Below are positions 1-10,451 of a DNA stretch of 64,000 bases, one piece after another. Under the pieces are notes generated by a model. That model was given only the letters and a program-made list of their open reading frames with translations, made no database searches and was not told the DNA's origin. How positions within the stretch are numbered: the first letter of the stretch is position 1; every line of letters starts with the position of its first letter. This stretch comes from Salvator merianae (lineage: Eukaryota; Chordata; Lepidosauria; Squamata; Teiidae). The stretch spans positions 13,186,327 to 13,250,326 of the forward strand of contig QVOM02000090.1 of NCBI GenBank assembly GCA_003586115.2, given 5' to 3'. The position numbers and the translations under genes are program-made.

Positions 1-2934
1 AAGTCTGAATGAATCTTCCAGGGTTCCACCAGGCCTTCCGTATCATTCAGTTTTAGGATGGGTATCTTTTGTGCATTCAAAGGCACTTCACCACAATTGA
101 GAAAAACAATATCCAAGCTAAAGCATAGGTAGGTTTGCTGAGGAATGTTTGTGGGTGGTGAAATGAGAGCTCCTCTTTCATTCCGACAGAATTGCACATT
201 TTGTATGCTTCAGGTGTCTTTTGTTGTTCTCATTCAACTGCTGAGCAAACCACCACTTGTACTGGGATAAAACTGGCAGCGTCCGAAAAGGACATTTTAA
301 TTATAATAATAGAAAATACTAAGACCTGCAAATCGAATGAATGAATAGATTTATTGATTAGCCAGATGGCCGTATCAACATAATTTCACAACAAAATTGT
401 AGTCAAGCACCAACAAATTGAAATTGAGCGTCTCTAGCAAAGGAAGCTAATGGTTGTGCCAATAGTTATTGGTGCAGTTCCAAAAGAACTGGAGAGGCAT
501 CTTAACACCTTGATACTGATAGATTCACTATCCATCGGCTACGAAAGCCAGCACAGGTGGGAACAGCACACCTTCTCTGCTGATACCTCTGATTATCCTT
601 GGTCCTTTGGGAAGAATCCAATTTTCAGAGTTCCAAGCCAGTTGTAAACATCTACTAGACTGTGTGCAAATATTGCTATGTAGCTTGCAAAAGGGCAAGA
701 ACAACAGGTCTTCGTATCCACTGAGGATTCTGAAGTCAATTTTATGGTTCAGGTGACATATGGGTTTTGTGATTCCTGTGAGATGTGAGGTGAAACCTGC
801 GGGCAGGTTTTCTCCTACCATCCGCCATCTTGCTCTTTCATTGCCTGGGAGTGGTCAGGCAGGAAATGAAGGTACATAAATCATTGCTCAGAACACCATT
901 GGGTGGACACGAGTACAAGGTGTGGAAGCCTTCCCAGCTATCTCTACAGAAAAGAATCTTAGCCGGATCATTAAAAAGAAAACACCATTAATTTCATTGC
1001 CGAACATGCTTCGGTCAGGGGGGGAACCCTGTTCTTTGCAAAAAACTGCACAAAATGGGAGTTTATGGAGATCGGATTAGTGTTTAAAATATATGGGTCA
1101 TTTTTTAAATATCTTTTGAAACCTTATCCTCTTCTCCCCCATTGTGCCAGGCTATTAATTTACCTGATTTATCTCTCCTTTCATAAAACCTTGCTCGGCA
1201 GAGAGATGAGGATTGCTGAGTACAAGTTTCCCCAGGAAATATTTCAATTTTGGCATGATTAAATGTTCCCCTTCTGCAGGAAGGTTAACTAAAGTCCTTG
1301 CCCTCTTTCAATGCCGTGACTTCTGAATTCCTCCTTCACCACTGATTGCTTCCTTTCCTTTCCTTCACTGTCTCAAAATGCCCCTTGCTGAGAAGTCTCA
1401 TAAAAGCATGAATGAGCCAAGAAGGGACAATAAAGGTCTTGATAAGAGCAGTACTATGCAACTCTAAAATGATGTTCATTTTTCTCATGCAGTTCTCGCT
1501 TGGCCCTACGTTTCAGTGGAAATTCTGAAGATATGCTTGGCCACCAAGATTTTAAGTAATGCAGGAACAGGGCTTATTGAGGGCTAAAATGTGCAAATAC
1601 CAATCTACTTAAAGTAGGGCATGTATCCACAGAACATGCATTTGAGAAAAATCACTTTTCTCACCTACTTTTGCTAGTAAGAACATAGAGGAAAAGCATG
1701 AAAATTGGGAGTGTAATGTATCTAATTTTAAAAGCAAAATACAATTCTAGGCATATACAACTTTGGGTTCATATCACATTTTGTCAGACATAAGCCCAAA
1801 CCATTTCCCATTATCTCGAAAGCAAACATATGGCGGTATTAGTAGAGCCTGGGGAAACTTGTTTGCATTTTGAATGACCACTTCTTTCTTTTAGTTCTGA
1901 ATTTGAGTCATACTTAACATATTTAGTCCCGCAAGCCTGTTTCCTTGACAGTGATTTTGCCTCTTCAGGGCCTTCCATCGACACAGAGGGATTGTCCAGG
2001 ATTCGCAAGAAGTAATTATAATTAAGGATGGCTTTTGTGTGTTTCAAGCAGAGATAGAATAAAGAATAATGCCAAGCACTTTCATGAAGGATGATGTTGA
2101 AGATAAGCCACTAAACTCTAAATGAGTTTGTGGGATTACTATGGCCAAATAACCTCATTTTATTATCAAATCTTCATGGGTGCAAAAAGCACTGTGCATA
2201 AGCTAGCGGGACAGGAAAGAATCCAGGTTGAGAAGATCTGTAAACATACAGGAGGGGTACTGGGATTAGTGGATATAAGAGATCACAGTTCCTTTGAAGC
2301 TTTGCAACTGGTGTTTGATAAGTTCTCCAGCACAGCTGAAGAATGGCCACCAACTTCACCACTGTTGCTGTCCATGTTTTTCCAAAGCAAGCAGTCAAAA
2401 AGGGATGGGGATACAGACTGGGAAAGCAGATGTCCACAAGTGTGGGGGATGGTGCGTCCACACCGCTTCCAGTGTTGCGAGGTGAGGGACATTAAAGTTC
2501 GAACCTTCAAAACTTGAAGGTCTGGACCTCAAGACTTGCCCCACCCTCATGCACCAGATGCAACATCCCTTCGCCCAGTCACTGCGAAGGGTGGGTGGAG
2601 TGTCTGACACCAGAACACCCCACCGGGACAACTGCAGGAAGGCCTGTTGTCTGCACTGCTCGAGTGGCTGGACAGGAAAGGGCCTGTTCCAGCACTCGGC
2701 ATGCGGATGGTCCCAGCAATTCCTGATGTGAACCAGCCTGAAATGGTCCTTGGAGATCATTCCAGCCAGGTAACGTGTGGATTTGGCCAAAGTTAATGTT
2801 TATTTGCTACTTTTAATCTTACTGCATTTTCTTTGCGGGGAATCTTCATCTCCGTGTGTCAGATTTTTGTCTGTTCCCATTCCCCACTTTGTGGGGGGAA
2901 AAATACTTAAAAACATACTGTCCATTCAATAAAA

Positions 2935-2965
2935 ATCAATCAATCAACCAATCAACCAATCAAAT
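2935..2965. repeat. (CAAT/CAAC)n simple repeat
   Basis: A short run of 4-bp units, alternating aatc and aacc variants, about 30 bp long. It lies inside the upstream GALNT17 intron. Confidence 0.8.
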
Positions 2966-3939
2966 GGAGACATTGCAAAAGATATTTTGCTGGCGCCAGC
3001 TGTGCTGTGCTAAAATGTTTGTTTTCTGGCCCTTATTGATCATTACGCAGAATGCAGTCATGTAAACCATCATCAGCTGATCTATACATTGGTCCTGAAG
3101 GGCGAGCAGCAGATGGAGCAAGACATGGAGGAAGAAACATCAAAGGCTAGAAAGATCTTGCCACTGAGCTGCTGCTAAGCAACATATAACTTTGTTCAGC
3201 AGGAACAGCATACTTTATTCTTTGGTAGTTTCCTTTCCTTTTTTTAGTTTTGTTTTCTTCAGTACCAAGTGCCTGGTGGTTCTCTCATCTGCAGTGAATT
3301 TATCTTTAGTAAAAGGTGAAAACCTGAAGCAAACAATGTAAGGCAAAAATCCAAAGTTTTCTGGGTTATTAAATGCAAAATAAGTAAAATATATTGTATA
3401 ATTAAAACTATAAATAATGTTACAATGTACTTGAAAGCAGTATTAAATGGCACTGATATATAATGAGAGCAATCATGAAGAAGGAAATCAATTAAATTAA
3501 ACCGTCTCAGAAGTTCTATAACTATAAATCTTCCAACTGAGTTTTCCAGTTGCTCACAGTTCAAGCAGATCAATTTTGAAAATGTTGAAGATGAGACTTC
3601 TCTTCTCCATGGATATATGGCGCACAAATGCCAGAAGTTACAGATGATCTTTCCGAATTGTAACTGGTTCTCTTCCCATCTGATAATACAACTCAGCCAA
3701 ACACATTTTGACAGAAGTTTTTTCTCAATGGTTATATGAATAATCAATGTAAAAGATTCACAGTGGGAGTATACCAGAAACAGTATTACACAAGAATCTT
3801 TTATTTTTAGTAAACCTGTTTCTGCCTCTTGCATTTATAGCAAAACAAGACCACTGCCTTTAAGGTTATATTTTAGTATTTGATTGCCCCAGTGTACACA
3901 CTATATTACATAATAATCCATCTTGGATTATTCCATCTG

Positions 3940-4760
3940 AATCAAGAGAGGCAGTTCAGGTGCTTCATCATTCCCTGGATGGAGACCAATAAATTGGAGC
4001 TGAACTCAGATAAGATGGAAGTCACGTCTGTCCTTGAGTTCTTGAAGTGGAGAGTCATCCTGTTCTTGATGGGGTTGTCCTTGATGGGGAAGAAACAAGT
4101 GTATAGTCTGGGATGCTCCTTCCATTGAAGGCTCAGACCCAACTCAGGACCACTAATAGCACTTCCTGGGCAGAGGTATCATGGCCACAGTGGTCCATAC
4201 TCTGACAGCCTCCAGACTCAACTATTGCAATGTGCTCATTGTTGAACTGTCATTGAAGATGTCTCAGAAGCTGTATCTAGAGCAGAGCACATGCTCCTGA
4301 TAGGTAATCTTTGACAGACACATATCAGGCTGGCCCTAAAGGAACTGGTTGCCAAGTTCCTACTCAGCCCTGTTAAAGCTTTTAACATTCACTTATAAAG
4401 CCCTGAACACTTGGGGCACCAAATCTAAAGAACTTCTCTTCCCATAAAGACCTATCAACCTGTAGAAGAGGTGGCACTTGTAGAAAGGGGCAAGGGATAG
4501 CTTGTGAGAGGTCCTTCTCAGCTGGAAAATGAACTTCCCTCTGAAGTGTGTCTAGACCTATCATTGCACATACTGAGGAGATAAGTTGCCCTTCCCTTTT
4601 GAGCACTGTTATCGGTCATTTTATTGAGGTTGTTTTTTTAATTGTGTTTTCCATACTGGTTTTATTGAGGTTGTTTTATAATTATGTTTTCCATACTGGT
4701 TTTATTGAAAACTGCCCTGAGACCTTGGATTATAGGGCACGATAGAAATGCAGATAAATG
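3940..4760 (+). mobile_element. Degenerate L2/CR1-type LINE, 3' part of ORF2 plus tail
   Basis: Around 4195-4390 the plus strand reads, through frameshifts, as the well-known C-terminal stretch of L2/CR1 reverse transcriptases: a 'LTASRLNYCNVL'-like motif, then 'LYLEQS', then a 'LALKELVAKF...YKALNTWG'-like motif. The 3' end has the typical LINE tail in which 'ctgccctgagaccttgg' is followed by 'gataaatg'. Multiple stops and frameshifts show an old dead copy. The 5' boundary is approximate. L2 versus CR1 cannot be separated by eye. Confidence 0.7.
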
Positions 4761-5677
4761 AGTGCAATTGCACAAAATGTGGGGAGAATAGAAACACATT
4801 TCCAATAATAGCACAAGCATAGTCTCAGCAATGAAACTGAGTATATATGGAAAGCCATTGTAAAATTGATGAAAAATTGGAAAATAAATATTTTGCTTTA
4901 TTTGCACATTCCTACCTTGTAGGCTATCCATTTTCAGCAGTCCCTATGAAGAGGAATGATTGCCGAGCAAGGGAACGTGGAGCAAAACTATTTTCCATCC
5001 AGTATATTCATTCATTAAATTTCTTTTGTAGAAACTTAGCACATATGTCTGGGCAGATTTATGGACCATTTCCCCTCTCTTCCACGTCCTTCATTAATCA
5101 AATGCAAAATTGAAGGATCTGATGATACCAGCACCCAACTGCTAGAGGATTGCAAAAGGCAAATAAATATCATCTAGCAGACATACGTTTGGAAGAAGCA
5201 ATGTGGGATTTTGTTCATCCACTTGTGAAATAGTTTCTCTTTGTCACTGAAGATGTAAAGGATGAGCATAACTTGCTGGCAAATGAGAAATGTTTCAGGC
5301 AGGATGAGGGATCCAGATGAATTTAAATGCTGAAATGATGATGAAGAAGATGAAGGTTGGAGGTGGGGGTGACACAGGCAATCAGGTGGTGCTCTTCTTC
5401 CCTGTGCACATCAAAAGATATGGATAAGTACATGTACACCAATGGGAACCATCCTTCTGATGATACTGTTAGCCATTGGAATCCAGCAACATTGAAAGAG
5501 CCATAGTCTGGCCATCTTTGTTCGAGGCAGAGACAGTGGATGAAGAACCTGGGGTCCTTTCTACCCAGCTGCATCCCTTAGTAGCAATCTTCCCCTCAAA
5601 CATTTCATTATGCCAGTTCCCCTCCCACCCCGGCCTTATTTCACCCTTCCTTTCCCTTGTCCTTCATCTTCTCACAG

Positions 5678-5863
5678 GTCTGGCAGTGCGGTGGAAGCAT
5701 GGAGGTTCTCCCTTGCTCCCGAGTAGCCCACATTGAGCGCACCAAAAAACCCTACAACAATGACATCGATTACTATGCAAAGCGCAACGCCTTGCGGGCT
5801 GCTGAAGTCTGGATGGATGAGTTCAAGTCCCACGTGTACATGGCCTGGAACATACCAATGACG
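5678..5863 (+). CDS. GALNT17: GALNT17-like exon: end of GT-B/Gal-T motif region of the catalytic domain
   Basis: Internal coding exon of 62 codons, phase 0 at both ends, with acceptor cttctcacag before it and donor gtaagg after it. It begins VWQCGGSMEVLPCSRVAH, the Gal/GalNAc-transferase motif shared by polypeptide GalNAc-transferases, and ends AWNIPMT. These Golgi type II membrane enzymes move GalNAc from UDP-GalNAc to Ser/Thr to start mucin-type O-glycosylation. Members of the GALNT8/9/17/18 subgroup are weak or inactive in some assays (family knowledge). As remembered, the wording of this exon and the next ones fits GALNT17 better than GALNT9, whose C-terminus differs. The upstream exons with the UDP-binding DxH motif are outside the window. 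Confidence 0.93.
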
Positions 5864-6908
5864 GTAAGGGGCACCAAAAAAGGGGATTTCCAAAGATTTG
5901 TGGGATGTTGTGCAATTACCCTCTCAAATGAGATGAGCCAACATTCCTGTGGCCTGATGACAAAGCAAAGATAGAAAGATTGTGGAGCTGAAACCCTCCA
6001 GGCAAATGTCAACCTAGAGCCATCTTCCTCAACCCAAAGTTCTCCAGATGTCGTAGGAGTGCATCTCCCAGCCAGCATGCAGAAGTGTCCAACATCAAAT
6101 GTCATCTTCACCCTGGATGAGGTATCTACTATGATAGTGCCAATTTGTCTGGCTGAACAAGCCTGAGAAAGCAACCATTTTCTTTGGAATGCAGGCTGGT
6201 GTTGGCCTGTATTATACACCTTTTGGCCAATTCCTTTGCATGCTGCAGGTAGGCACTGGAGAACCCCACAGAGGAAGATCAACCTTGCAGGTTGATGCAC
6301 TGAAATGACTATGGTGGAATTTAGAGAAGATTCCCAGGCCAGTAGCCTTTTGTTTGTCAGTAACAACAGGTCCCCTAATATCCTGTCTTTTTCACATGCT
6401 CAGAACATGACAAAAAGTTTAGGAGATGGTCAGGTATTCAGATGGATTCCTAGTGCTCCTGTGCCCAATGGAGTGTATGCAAGTCTTTCAGGGAGAGGTT
6501 TATTCAGTCTGAATCTGTTTGCAATGCATGTTTTGCAGCTGCCTTTCATGCTCCACATGTTTCTGCATGCTTCCTTCTTAATGAAGAATAAATTGAATAT
6601 TGCCATATTAAACTCCAGTGCTTCTACACACACAGAGCTTCGGAGCTTCCTTGCTGGCTCGGAGTATTCATTAATATTTATTTCTTGTTCCCAAGGACAG
6701 ATGCAGACTGAGTAGTTCTTTACGCAGAAAGAGAGCGGAAGAAGAGGACATCTCGCTGGTGGGGAGGGGTGGACAGAGAAAATGATCTTGTCAACAAAAT
6801 GAACAATGAACTTTTTTCTTTCCTTCTAAAAAAAAAAAAAAAATGCAACAGACTAGGAAAATGGTCTAATAAAACTGTCTGTGTTTTGTATTTTCCTCAA
6901 ACTGGCAG
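5864..6908 (+). other. GALNT17: GALNT17-like intron, 1.04 kb
   Basis: Intron bounded by gtaagg and aaactggcag. It carries an A-run at about 6827-6842 shortly before the acceptor. Nothing else is recognised in it. The ORF at 6305-6715 on the plus strand is not bounded by splice sites and has no family resemblance. Confidence 0.85.
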
Positions 6909-7046
6909 AACCCGGGTGTCGACTTTGGAGACGTTTCTGAAAGAATAGCGTTACGGCAGCGTCTTCGGTGCCGGAGTTTTAAGTGGTACTTGGAGAATGT
7001 CTATCCTGAAATGAGGATCTACAATAATACTATCACTTATGGAGAG
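6909..7046 (+). CDS. GALNT17: GALNT17-like exon: catalytic-to-lectin linker
   Basis: Internal coding exon of 46 codons, phase 0 on both sides, donor gtaacg. It reads [19 protein letters not shown] and then [16 protein letters not shown], ending TYGE. In the family this is the end of the catalytic domain: the invariant R-x-x-L-x-C and FxWYLxNVYPE motifs precede the flexible linker to the lectin domain. With the previous exon the junction reads MT|NPG where I remember MS|NPG in mammals, a conservative change. The exon is intact with no frameshift. Confidence 0.93.
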
Positions 7047-7384
7047 GTAACGTACTGAAAGTGGCATGAAGGGTGGAAAGAAAGCACTGCTAGCGTTAAT
7101 TTCTGGCTGGATGGTGCTACAAGTGGGCACTACCACCACCGGTATCTGAATGGACTCAGCCGCCCCAGCTGGTATGGATAAGGAGTCCCCAAACCAGTTC
7201 AGGTCACCAGTATGCTAGGAAAGCGTCATGGCATCGGAAACTGTGCCCCTCCTGTGGGCACACAGTGACAAAGTCACAGCCACATCTCTGCAACGAACAC
7301 ATGTGGGAGACCCCTCAGTCTAAGCCTGTCCAGGCCAAACAGTTGCTCGTTACAGGTCTCACAGTGTTATTGTAGCTATTGTTG

Positions 7385-7722
7385 AATACCACCAAATCAT
7401 GGCTGACTCCTGGTTGACTGCAAGGGCACCTTCATAGACACCTCTATGCAGTTTTCTTGTATAAATACAGAAATACAGAAGTGCTTTGAAGTTGCCTAGG
7501 AGAGGCTGCGGATCAAACCAGAAACCCTCTGCTCTCTGGGCAATTTACTCTGCCACTGAGCTACAGTCACTCTCAGACTCCATGGCCCCCTCTGTGCAGT
7601 TTTCTTGGCAGAGACGCAGAAGTGGTTTGCCATTCCCTACTTCCGGGGAGAGGCTGGGGATTGAACTGGCAACCCTCTGCTTTCCCGGCTGTTTGCTCTC
7701 CCAATGAGCTACAGCCACTTAT
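7385..7722 (-). mobile_element. tRNA-derived SINE, tandem dimer
   Basis: Read on the minus strand, each unit begins with a tRNA-like head: an A box near 'tgtagctcattgggagag' and a B box near 'ggttgccagttcaatcccc'. A SINE body containing 'aatggcaaaccacttctg' follows, then 'gccaagaaaactgc'. Two heads are present, near 7722 and 7574, so the copy is a head-to-tail dimer with about a 150-bp period. The body is typical of squamate SINEs. Part of the 3' body near 7385-7440 is diverged. Confidence 0.75.
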
Positions 7723-7958
7723 AGAACTAAGCCTTTATCAAAATCTTTAGAACTAAAAACATTTTGCATAAATTAATAGTGACCTCTACTACACCGCTAT
7801 AAGACAGGATGGTATTAAAATTCAGTTTCACAGATGGAAATTGAGAAAGATGACATGTTTGTTTCAGGCTCACGGTTGTCTGTGGCTGATCTGAGATGCA
7901 AGAAAAATACTGTATATTGTCATCCATCATCTTTGATTGATTCACTGTTGGCCAAAGA

Positions 7959-8012
7959 CACACACATACACACACAATATGTGTGTTTGTGTTTGTGTGT
8001 GTGTGTGTATGC
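7959..8012. repeat. Interrupted (CA)n/(TG)n microsatellite
   Basis: A cacacata run followed directly by a tgtgtttg run, so the tract is partly self-complementary around 7977-7983. It sits within a GALNT17 intron. Confidence 0.9.
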
Positions 8013-8719
8013 ATAGTCTTGATCTAATATCCACTAGTCAACATTTCTCTTTGCAACTTGTCCAGTGTTCTGCCATTTCAGCCTTTCTATTCGGGAAATC
8101 ACATCTATAAGAGAAATACACTAGGCAGGATTTCACCACAGATTAGAGAGAGAGTTGCATTCTGAATTAATTTCCATTCACTATGTCTCTGTCTCCCTTA
8201 TTTCTTTGATGAAAATAAGTCCTTGTTGCCTTCGGGCTGAAACTGCATGAGGCTGGGAAAGCTAAAGCCATTAAGAGCAATATAAAACATATTGAAAGGG
8301 CCGTAAAAATATATTTTCTACCAACCGGAGCCACAGGTATTTAAGGCTGAGCTATTAAACCTTCTCTTCTTCGTATCCTGAATAGAATGATTGTCATAAA
8401 CTGAAGTCCGTTGCCACTTAACAGTTGGCAAACTTTAATTGGCAGAAGCCTGGAAACATATCTGGGTCACCCCCACAATGAAGTGTATGAGGCTAGATAG
8501 TATTCATATTTTTACACAATAATCCAGACTCGAAGACTGCCTCCAGATGTATGTTGAAATGCACAATCCTCTCAGTGCCATTTTGGGAATGTCAAACATT
8601 CTGCTGGCCTTCCCAGGATACAACAATTATGGGAAATCCAGCAACGATGCCGAGTTTCCCATAATAGCAACAGGCCTGGTGTTCAGTTCCATTGAAAACA
8701 CCTTCTGACTCAGAGCAAA

Positions 8720-8860
8720 CAGGGTGTGTTCACTAGGCCTGTTAGAACACCTCTTTGTTCAGTTCAAATTCCAACTCTGTTTTTGAACAGGCAGGGCGTT
8801 CCGTTTGAACTCCAAACCAATCTGAGCCTGAATCAGTTCGTCACACCTCTCCTTAAGAGT
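8720..8860. repeat. Interspersed repeat with 'ttgttcagttcaaa' core
   Basis: This segment shares short diagnostic strings ('gttcagttcaaa', 'gaacaggcaggg', 'gttc.gttt.gaac') with segments near 13082-13160, 17515-17765 and 28060-28430. It is therefore a dispersed family. The 28-kb copy ends in 'gtacatctctag', like the right end of the hAT-like element at 57850-58092, so a non-autonomous hAT family is plausible. Confidence 0.45.
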
Positions 8861-8999
8861 AGAACTCATTCCCTCTGGCGGTGCACCATTGCCGAGAGGG
8901 AGTCTTGCTCTTATTTAGTATGCAGTGTCCTGGATGGACAGAACTTTCCAAGGACCACCTAAGTAAGGTGTAATACAGTGAAGCTGCAATCTCCTATGA

Positions 9000-9400
9000 G
9001 CTAGATGCAATTGCTTCTGTTAATGTCAGGATTGCCCTGGCCTTTGTCCTGGATTTCAGCTCAACTGAAGGGCAACTTTTGCTTATTTATGGTGTCCGAA
9101 AAGTCTGGCTGCCACGTTTTGTATCAGCTGTAGTTTCAAACAGACTGCCCATTCATGGTGGTGTGGCAGCAATCTAACTGGGTGATGAATGAAGCTGTAA
9201 GGAGCTGTGGACGTACCTGCTTTCTCCAGAAGGGACACAGTTGCTTCATCAGCCAACACTGGGCAGCGATTGACAGGGGTCTCTCAGAGACATTCATTTA
9301 CTGGGGACCACAATAAGAGAAGGAACCATTGCTGACAGGTTGAGCGGTATGGAAAGCAGGCTGCTAAGCCAGAGATTTAACAGGGCCAGCCTTGGGTTCT
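9000..9400. repeat. Degenerate interspersed repeat
   Basis: The stretch around 9110-9180 ('cgttttgtatcagctgtagtttc ... gcagcaatctaactggg') resembles a common sauropsid repeat with that wording, but divergence is high. The limits are approximate and the class is not assigned. Confidence 0.35.
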
Positions 9401-9594
9401 GCTGCAGTTTCACAAGCTTCTCTTCAAGTCATGTTCATAGAGTGATTGATTGCACCCAGTAGATGGAATTCAAATTTCTCATCAGTGTTACTCAGAGTCA
9501 TATTTGGACCACGTTGTGTACGGCTCATGTTACTCCTTCATCATCTTTCATGTTGCACAAATAAAAGTCTGCATCAAGAGATTGGTCCTTTTTT

Positions 9595-9644
9595 AGAAGA
9601 AGAAGAAGAAGAAGAAGAAGAAGAAGAAGAAGAAGAAGAAGAAG
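9595..9644. repeat. (AAG)n microsatellite
   Basis: About 16 uninterrupted gaa/aga triplets. The Glu-rich ORF across it is a by-product of the repeat. Confidence 0.97.
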
Positions 9645-10257
9645 CAGCTCTGCCTGTAAAGATAATCTTTGCAAGTGATGAAGCAGGCTGCTCAGCTCCA
9701 ACTGATACGCAAGAGAAGGATTAATGAGATGTCAAGAGGAGTGAATCCGGGTGTTTTTCTCCCTTCTGCAATGTAATCTTATGCTTTTTGCTTGGATCAG
9801 CACCGCATGGATGGCATTTAAACTGCTCCAGAACCACTCACTCTGCGCATGTGTGTTTGCCCATTATACAAAGTCTGTTCCACAAGGTCATGACATGCCC
9901 CCAGAGTTAAATTTGTGCCGCCGTTTAAAAAGCAGAGAGAATCGACATGGACAGGTTTTGACCCAGTGTTTAAGACAATTTTGCTTTGTTTAGCGTTACC
10001 TGTCCGTGATTCCCACTGAAGTTGTTAAAACTGCTGTTCTAAATATTGGACCGCATCCAGCAGCGTTGCTGAGTTAAGCATGAGTATGACAGAATTTCAC
10101 CCTCTTTGGAGAACCTCATCCAGCACACCTAGCTCTGTTGCAGCAGGATTTTCACAACTATGAGCTGCCTTTGTTTCACGTTGAAACAGAGGAACCCCGA
10201 ATACCTCTCCACGTGGAATACAGTCTGGGATCTGGAATCAATCCATCGTAAATTAAA

Positions 10258-10335
10258 TATCTCTCTCTGTCTCCCCCTTCCTCTCTCCCTCCCTCTCTCT
10301 TGTTTCTATTTCTTTCTCTCCCTCTTCTGTTTTCT
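10258..10335. repeat. CT-rich tract before an acceptor
   Basis: Polypyrimidine-rich low-complexity sequence extending to within about 20 bp of the acceptor of the 10356 exon. It probably doubles as an extended pyrimidine tract. Confidence 0.8.
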
Positions 10336-10355
10336 CCCATTTTGATTGATTTCAG

Positions 10356-10451
10356 GTGCGCAACAGCAAAGCCAGCGGCTACTGCTTGGACCAGGGAGCA
10401 GAAGACGACGACAAAGCAATTCTCTATCCGTGCCATGGAATGTCCTCCCAG
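10356..10451 (+). CDS. GALNT17: GALNT17-like exon: start of ricin-type lectin domain (alpha repeat)
   Basis: Coding exon of 32 codons, phase 0, acceptor tgatttcag and donor gtaggt. It reads VRNSKASGYCLDQGAED and ends PCHGMSSQ. The YCLDQG segment is the CLD motif of the alpha repeat of the R-type (ricin B) lectin domain, and 'LYPCHG' is its second cysteine-bearing strand. In active lectin repeats the CLD aspartate binds GalNAc, and it is present here. The alpha QxW motif falls across the next junction as SQ|LVRY and lacks the usual tryptophan. Confidence 0.93.

Larger units (their letters stand above)
1..5677 (+). other. GALNT17: Upstream intron of the GALNT17-like gene
   Basis: The segment ends in a pyrimidine-rich acceptor (cttctcacag, ending at 5677) directly before the first recognisable coding exon, so it is inferred to be the 3' part of an intron of the same gene. 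I see no exon in it: the ORFs here are short, lack family resemblance and are not bounded by convincing splice sites. It holds a (CAAT)n stretch near 2935-2965 and a degenerate LINE tail at about 3940-4760. The rest looks unique and AT-rich. Confidence 0.7.
7047..10355 (+). other. GALNT17: GALNT17-like intron, 3.3 kb, with SINE dimer and microsatellites
   Basis: Bounded by gtaacg and tgatttcag. It contains a minus-strand tRNA-SINE dimer (about 7385-7722), a (TG)n tract, a 'gttcagttcaaa' interspersed repeat near 8720-8860, a degenerate repeat at about 9000-9400, an (AAG)n tract and a CT-rich tract just before the acceptor. Confidence 0.85.

Noticed and set aside
3259..3834. 191-codon minus-strand ORF in the first intron
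   Set aside because: AT-rich, hydrophobic by composition, no homologous family recognised and no splice context.
9595..9644. Acidic protein segment with a poly-Glu run
   Set aside because: It is simply the translation of the (AAG)n microsatellite inside a GALNT17 intron.
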